From Flavobacteriales bacterium (GTDB taxonomy: Bacteria > Bacteroidota > Bacteroidia > Flavobacteriales_D > Sanyastnellaceae), in NCBI GenBank assembly GCA_947504275.1, contig CANNHA010000013.1, positions 1 through 33,795 of the forward strand: a stretch of DNA of 33,795 nt, read 5' to 3'. The notes beneath the pieces were generated by a model. The model saw only the letters and a list, made by a program, of their open reading frames with translations, made no database searches and had not been told where the DNA came from. The position numbers were made by a program, and so were the translations under genes. Below are positions 29,313-33,795 of this stretch, piece after piece (position 1 is the stretch's first letter; the number at the start of each line of letters is the position of its first letter).

Positions 29313-32300
29313 ATGAAGTATACATTAATCACTTTCGCCCTTTTCTTTGGGCTAACCACTTTTGGACAAAAGGAATATTTCCAACAAGACGTCAATTTCA
29401 CCATCAGTGTAAAATTGGATGATCAAAACCATTTTCTCTCTGGTTATGAAACTTTGGTTTATACCAATAACAGCCCAGATGCATTGGATAAAATTTACAT
29501 GCATCTTTGGCCCAATGCCTACAAAAACAAAAACACTGCATTGGCCAAGCAATTGGCACGCGATAGAAATTTTGTCCTTTACAGCACCTTGAAAGAAGAC
29601 AAAGGTTTTATTGATTCTTTGGACTTTAAAGTGAACAATGAAAAAATCAATTGGGAATTGGATGCGCAGCATATTGACATTGGTATTTTGTATTTAAAGC
29701 AACCATTGCAACCTGGACAATCCATCACCATTACGACGCCATTCCGTGTAAAATTGCCTAGCGGGAGTATCTCAAGATTGGGCCACATTGGGCAGAGCTA
29801 TCAAATCACGCAGTGGTATCCTAAGCCTGCAGTTTATGACCGTAATGGTTGGCACGCTATGCCTTACCTCACCCAAGGAGAATTCTACAGTGAATACGGA
29901 AGTTTTGATGTGAGCATCACATTGCCCAAAAACTACGTGGTAGGTGCAACGGGCAATTTACAAACGGCTTCTGAACTTGCTTGGTTGGATGAATTGAGTA
30001 AAAAAGATGAACCAGCCGATTCCATTTCATTTGGCGCAGAATTTCCTGAGAGCAGCAGCGAATGGAAGACCATTCAATACAAACAAAAAAATGTACATGA
30101 CTTTGGATGGTTTGCTGACAAAAGATGGATTGTAAGAAAAGGCAGTGTGGAAACTCCTTACACCAAAACCAAGGTAACCACTTGGGCGATGTTTACCCCT
30201 GATAACAAAAAAGTATGGAAGAATGCTATTGAATACATCAACGATGCAACCTTCTACTATTCCAAATGGAATGGGGATTACCCATATACACAAGTTACAG
30301 CAGTAGATGGAACTATCAGCGCTGGAGGTGGAATGGAATATCCTAACGTAACCGTTATTGGGAACGCAGGAGACACCTTGCAGCTTGAGACGGTTATCAT
30401 GCACGAAGTTGGTCACAATTGGTTCTATGGTATATTGGGAAGCAATGAGCGTGATAACGCTTGGATGGATGAAGGATTAAATTCTTTCAACGAGGACAGA
30501 TACCTGATGACCAAATACGGTTCAAAAAGTGCCAGCATCAATATCGGTGCAAAGTTCTTGGCCAAGAGTTTTCAATTGCCCTCATTTGATGCGCGCAACT
30601 TGTCTCAACTGACCTACATGCTCACCGCCGCATATGACATCGATCAACCATTGCGTTGTCACTCCGATGACTATTTGAGCATCAACTATGGCGCAAATGT
30701 TTACAAGAAAACAGCTGTTGTCTTTTATTACCTCCAACAATATTTGGGTGAAGAACTTTTTGACAAATGCATGCAAACCTATTTTGCCCAATGGAAATTC
30801 AAACATCCACAACCGACTGACATCAAAGAAACATTTGAGAAAACTACAGGACAAAATTTGGATTGGTTTTTTGACGAGTTTATTGAAGGCAAAGGTCATG
30901 CAGATTACTCACTCATAAATGTGGACAAGAAACACCAAACCACCAAATTAAGTGAAGGCAATAAAGTGGATTACTTCTACCAAGCTAGAGTAATGAATAC
31001 GGGACAGACAGAAGGACCATGCTCCGTTACCATTGAATACAAGAACGGAAAAAAAGAAACAAAATGGACCAATGTCTTGAAGCCCGGTCATGTGGGCAAA
31101 GTGATTTTTGATATCAATGACTACAATAACCAAACTAAACCCAAGGTTCAAATCAATAGTGAAAAATCAATCCCTGAATTATCCTTGACCAACAACACCT
31201 TCCGCAAAGGTTCATTGGCTCCTAGATTGGAAAAAATAGACTTTCAACCCTTCACTGGAATTGCCAATGATCAGTCAACACAAATTTATTGGGTACCTGT
31301 TTTGGGTTGGAACAACTATGATAAATTCATGGCCGGTGTTGTCTTTCATAACAAAACCGTTTTCAACAGAAGATGGCAGTGGTCGGTTACTCCGTTGTAT
31401 AGTATCCACCAAAAAGATTTGTCCGGAATGGCCAAGGCGAGCCTACGTTTAGGTAAGTTCACTTTTGGTGCCAATGCCAAACAGTTCTACTTTACTGATT
31501 TAACAGAGAACTTAAATGGCACCGATGTTTTCTTCCGCTCCAAGTACCAAACAGTAAAACCCTACATCACCTTTAGCACCAAAGGAAGACCAGAGCGTTA
31601 CCACAACAAATTCAATTTTGACGTGCAATTGGCAGGAATTGTATTGAAGAAAATGCACACCACCAATATCACCGGAAGCGAAACCCAAAGCAATCAAGTG
31701 CAAGACTTTGCGCAAACAACAATACAGACAGGTCGCAACTTTGGTTTGCAGCACCGAATTGAATACCAAATGCAATGGACGGGAGCAATTGAAAACGGAA
31801 AGTGGGATGGTGATCAACGCACCACTCAGATGAAGTACTCCTACAACTACAACCGCAACAATGCCAAGCGAACCATTGACTTTATATTATTCAGCGGAGT
31901 AAACAACTACCGAACATTAGCAGCATTTAATCCCGAGGGCGCAACTGCCGAGACTGATTTCACTTTCAACAATTTCTATTCTGGCAGAACAGAGACAGAA
32001 GGAGCTTTGAGCAGACAAATACAAGATGGCCACGGTATGCTTTATACACCAACTGGAAGAAGATTTGATATCAGAATGATTTCAGGTCAAGTCAGATACC
32101 GCTTACCCTTTAAGTTCCCATTGTCTTTATATACAACTGCGATGTATGGACAACAAAGCAATATCAATTTCATTTTGTCCGACAGCAGAATTCTTGACCG
32201 CAATAATTACAACAGCCAATGGTTGTTCAGTTCAGGAGTGATTTTCCCTATCGTGAAGGATGTGGTTGAAATTTACGCGCCGATAGTGATGTCTCAAGAA

Positions 32301-32414
32301 TTAAAAGACACACGTACGCAATTGGGTATCAAGCCTTATCAATACATCATGTTCAAGGTGAACATTGCAGCCATGGATCCATTTAAAATTGTATCCAAGA
32401 ATTTGACGCGCTAA
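29313..32414 (+). CDS. M1-family metallopeptidase with a long beta-rich, barrel-like C-terminal half
   Basis: 1,033 residues. It has a signal peptide (MKYTLITFALFFGLTTFG). The N-terminal beta domain and catalytic domain belong to the M1 (gluzincin) family: zinc site HEVGH (364-368), the third ligand Glu387 at exactly H-x18-E, and GGGMEYP a little upstream in place of the GxMEN exopeptidase motif. After about residue 640 there is no further peptidase homology; instead a run of amphipathic strands with aromatic residues follows (such as YWVPVLGWNNYDKFMAGV), recalling outer-membrane barrels. No CHU_C sorting domain is present. This suggests an outer-membrane-anchored aminopeptidase (inference). 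It is co-transcribed with its neighbours: 2 bp after the TlpA-like gene and a 1-base overlap (TAATG) with lpxH. Confidence 0.9.
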   Translation: MKYTLITFALFFGLTTFGQKEYFQQDVNFTISVKLDDQNHFLSGYETLVYTNNSPDALDKIYMHLWPNAYKNKNTALAKQLARDRNFVLYSTLKEDKGFIDSLDFKVNNEKINWELDAQHIDIGILYLKQPLQPGQSITITTPFRVKLPSGSISRLGHIGQSYQITQWYPKPAVYDRNGWHAMPYLTQGEFYSEYGSFDVSITLPKNYVVGATGNLQTASELAWLDELSKKDEPADSISFGAEFPESSSEWKTIQYKQKNVHDFGWFADKRWIVRKGSVETPYTKTKVTTWAMFTPDNKKVWKNAIEYINDATFYYSKWNGDYPYTQVTAVDGTISAGGGMEYPNVTVIGNAGDTLQLETVIMHEVGHNWFYGILGSNERDNAWMDEGLNSFNEDRYLMTKYGSKSASINIGAKFLAKSFQLPSFDARNLSQLTYMLTAAYDIDQPLRCHSDDYLSINYGANVYKKTAVVFYYLQQYLGEELFDKCMQTYFAQWKFKHPQPTDIKETFEKTTGQNLDWFFDEFIEGKGHADYSLINVDKKHQTTKLSEGNKVDYFYQARVMNTGQTEGPCSVTIEYKNGKKETKWTNVLKPGHVGKVIFDINDYNNQTKPKVQINSEKSIPELSLTNNTFRKGSLAPRLEKIDFQPFTGIANDQSTQIYWVPVLGWNNYDKFMAGVVFHNKTVFNRRWQWSVTPLYSIHQKDLSGMAKASLRLGKFTFGANAKQFYFTDLTENLNGTDVFFRSKYQTVKPYITFSTKGRPERYHNKFNFDVQLAGIVLKKMHTTNITGSETQSNQVQDFAQTTIQTGRNFGLQHRIEYQMQWTGAIENGKWDGDQRTTQMKYSYNYNRNNAKRTIDFILFSGVNNYRTLAAFNPEGATAETDFTFNNFYSGRTETEGALSRQIQDGHGMLYTPTGRRFDIRMISGQVRYRLPFKFPLSLYTTAMYGQQSNINFILSDSRILDRNNYNSQWLFSSGVIFPIVKDVVEIYAPIVMSQELKDTRTQLGIKPYQYIMFKVNIAAMDPFKIVSKNLTR

Positions 32415-33148
32415 TGAAGAAAAAATATTTCATCTCAGATCTTCACCTCGGCAGCCCCAATCACGAAGCCAGTTTGGTTCGTGAGAAAAAGTTTGTCGCT
32501 TGGTTGGATGAAGTATCCAAGGATGCGGATGAAATATTTTTGGTGGGTGATGTTTTTGATTTTTGGTTTGAGTACAAAAGAGCGGTACCCAGGGGATTTG
32601 TTCGGTGTTTGGGAAAAATAGCCACACTGACAGACCAAGGCATCAAGGTGCATTGGTTCACGGGCAACCACGATATGTGGATCTTTGATTATCTGCCAAA
32701 AGAATGTGGCATCATCCTTCACCGCAAACCCATTGTTATTGAATACAACGAACAAAAAATGTACATCGGTCATGGAGATGGATTAGGTCCTGGTGATCAT
32801 AGTTACAAATTCATGAAACGATTCTTTGATTCGCAATTGTGCCAATGGCTATTTGCAAGGCTTCATCCCAATTTTGGCATTTGGTTGGCCTCTAGCCTTT
32901 CCGGATACAGTCGAGGGAAGGGATTGGAAAAGGACAAGATTTTTCATGGTGCGCAGGAATGGTTGTTTCAATATTGTCAAAGCATCGAGAAAGAAACCCA
33001 TCATGACTATTATGTCTTTGGGCATCGTCACTACCCCAAAATCATGGAGGTAACCGCCAATAGTCAATACATCAACCTTGGAGATTGGATACAGCACTTC
33101 ACTTATGCCAAATGGGATGAGCAAGGTTTAAGATTGGAAAAGGCATAA
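32414..33148 (+). CDS. lpxH: UDP-2,3-diacylglucosamine diphosphatase (LpxH-type)
   Basis: 244 residues, a calcineurin-like metallophosphoesterase. The metal motifs are present in order: SDLHLG, GDVFDFW, GNHDMW, GHGDGLG and GHRHYP. The sequence FDFWFEYKRAVPRG after the second motif is typical of LpxH and LpxH-like lipid A enzymes. It hydrolyses UDP-2,3-diacylglucosamine to lipid X, upstream of LpxB and LpxK in lipid A synthesis. The cluster thus holds two lipid A genes, lpxK and lpxH, at its two ends. The start codon overlaps the M1 peptidase stop by one base. The stop codon lies in the stem of a downstream hairpin. Confidence 0.92.
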   Translation: MKKKYFISDLHLGSPNHEASLVREKKFVAWLDEVSKDADEIFLVGDVFDFWFEYKRAVPRGFVRCLGKIATLTDQGIKVHWFTGNHDMWIFDYLPKECGIILHRKPIVIEYNEQKMYIGHGDGLGPGDHSYKFMKRFFDSQLCQWLFARLHPNFGIWLASSLSGYSRGKGLEKDKIFHGAQEWLFQYCQSIEKETHHDYYVFGHRHYPKIMEVTANSQYINLGDWIQHFTYAKWDEQGLRLEKA

Positions 33149-33165
33149 ACCAAAAGTTATGCCTT
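33140..33165 (+). terminator. Hairpin at the lpxH 3' end (terminator-like, no T-run)
   Basis: A perfect 9-bp stem, AAGGCATAA (33140-33148) with TTATGCCTT (33157-33165), closes an 8-nt loop; the lpxH stop is the last three bases of the left arm. No T-run follows, so it may stabilise the 3' end of the transcript rather than terminate it. The 130 bp after it, up to the next gene, show no further clear feature. Confidence 0.4.
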
Positions 33166-33295
33166 GCTATTCACTCTGATTCATTGGTGAATTGTGGAAA
33201 AACGACCTATTTTGCTCATAAATCACGCATAAAGTTTTCCCTTAAAAAGAAGCTGTCAAGCAAAAGATAACTGAAATTCGCAGAAATATTTAAAC

Positions 33296-33517
33296 ATGTC
33301 AAAGCGATTTCAATTTTGGTATTTAATCCTGAGTCCGGTCTTCTTTTTATTGAGTTGGTATATAGGACAACGATTGTACGAGCACTTTATCGAGAATGCA
33401 CAGGGATTAGGAATACAGCCCAACAGATCTCTTTGGTATGCCACAATATTCACCAGCGTTTACCTCGTTGCATTCTTGGTCATCAAAGATCTTTATCCCA
33501 ATAAAGAAAAAAATTGA
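33296..33517 (+). CDS. Small two-helix membrane protein of unknown function
   Basis: 73 residues with two hydrophobic segments (about 8-24, FWYLILSPVFFLLSWYIG, and about 46-63, LWYATIFTSVYLVAFLVI), a short polar loop between them and a charged tail ending KEKN. It is a plausible inner-membrane protein. I do not recognise a family. It lies 61 bp before recA on the same strand, but recA has its own predicted promoter, so the two need not be co-regulated. A second frame in the same region is a shadow. Confidence 0.65.
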   Translation: MSKRFQFWYLILSPVFFLLSWYIGQRLYEHFIENAQGLGIQPNRSLWYATIFTSVYLVAFLVIKDLYPNKEKN

Positions 33518-33520
33518 CCG

Positions 33521-33556
33521 TTGTAAATTGGTTACAAGCTGAGATGAAAATATTTG
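33521..33556 (+). promoter_or_regulatory. recA promoter with palindromic operator
   Basis: The palindrome TTGTAA-ATTGG-TTACAA (33521-33537) has two perfect 6-base arms. Its central TTG (33528-33530) is followed by 18 nt and AATATTTG (33549-33556), one mismatch from TAnnTTTG, giving a standard Bacteroidota promoter with transcription starting near 33563, ahead of the ATG at 33579. The operator would block the -33 element. A near-identical copy lies upstream of the ligA block. Confidence 0.6.
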
Positions 33557-33578
33557 TAAAACTTAAAAATCTAACGCA

Positions 33579-33795
33579 ATGTCTGAAGTAAACAAAGAAA
33601 AATTAAAGGCCCTTCAAATGGCCATGGAAAAATTGGAAAAAACCTCTGGCAAAGGGGCTGTGATGAAGTTGGGAGACAATGCCGTTGAAGCGATGGAAGT
33701 CATCCCTAGCGGATCTGTAGGATTGGACAGTGCACTAGGTATTGGTGGTTACCCCAAAGGCCGTATCATAGAGATCTACGGTCCTGAGTCTTCGG
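33579..33795 (+). CDS. recA: Recombinase RecA, N-terminal part (cut by the window end)
   Basis: 72 complete codons from ATG are present: [20 protein letters not shown], then [41 protein letters not shown]. This is the N-terminal helix and start of the RecA core, ending in the Walker A motif GPESSGKT just as the window stops. RecA forms filaments on single-stranded DNA for strand exchange and triggers the SOS response where a LexA-type repressor exists. It is preceded by a predicted promoter carrying a palindrome. Confidence 0.97.
   Translation, partial: MSEVNKEKLKALQMAMEKLEKTSGKGAVMKLGDNAVEAMEVIPSGSVGLDSALGIGGYPKGRIIEIYGPESS

Overview
The window comes from a free-living, gliding-type member of the Bacteroidota, most likely a Flavobacteriales-like lineage of moderate GC. 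Two large secreted proteins end in the gliding-motility/type IX secretion C-terminal domain. A PorQ-like secretion protein, a DUF4369/TlpA lipoprotein, an 'alternative' GlmU-like protein and Bacteroidota-type promoter boxes (TTG - 17 to 23 nt - TAnnTTTG) are also present. The lineage call is inferred from gene content; no rRNA lies in the window. Coding density is very high: no gap reaches 300 bases, and most genes in a strand block overlap or nearly touch.

Layout. (1) 1-4566, + strand: a four-gene signalling cassette with a hybrid histidine kinase (its 5' end lies outside the window), a receiver-PP2C phosphatase, an AlbA_2-type DNA-binding regulator and a sirtuin. (2) 4572-8749, - strand, read right to left: an unrecognised small gene, ligA, a polysaccharide pyruvyl transferase-like gene and mazG. 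(3) 8836-16048, + strand: two type IX-secreted surface proteins separated by a strong terminator. (4) 16057-21882, - strand: a GlmU-like protein, Lon protease, PorQ-like protein, peptide deformylase and a TPR-like lipoprotein. (5) 21961-22878, + strand: a MerR regulator with a cobalamin-binding module, ending at a bidirectional terminator. (6) 22942-25693, - strand: a NIF3-family protein, then an unusual fusion of a histone H1-like tail to a coiled-coil 'zinc ribbon' protein that has lost its cysteines. (7) 25731-33148, + strand: an envelope-flavoured run of lpxK, gatB, a TlpA-like lipoprotein, an M1 peptidase with a barrel-like C-terminus, and lpxH. (8) 33296-33795: a small two-helix membrane protein and the first 72 codons of recA.

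The most interesting signal is regulatory. A 17-base palindrome, TTGTAA-N5-TTACAA, sits over the predicted -33 element of recA. A near-identical copy (17 of 18 bases) sits over the predicted -33 element of the unknown gene upstream of ligA, in the same orientation and with the same geometry. This suggests a DNA-damage-type operator shared by recA and an operon carrying ligA and mazG, and it nominates the unknown 128-residue protein as a possible damage-response gene. Further points are the kinase-phosphatase-AlbA_2-sirtuin cassette, a sirtuin lacking most of its zinc ligands, and the cysteine-free zinc-ribbon/H1 fusion.
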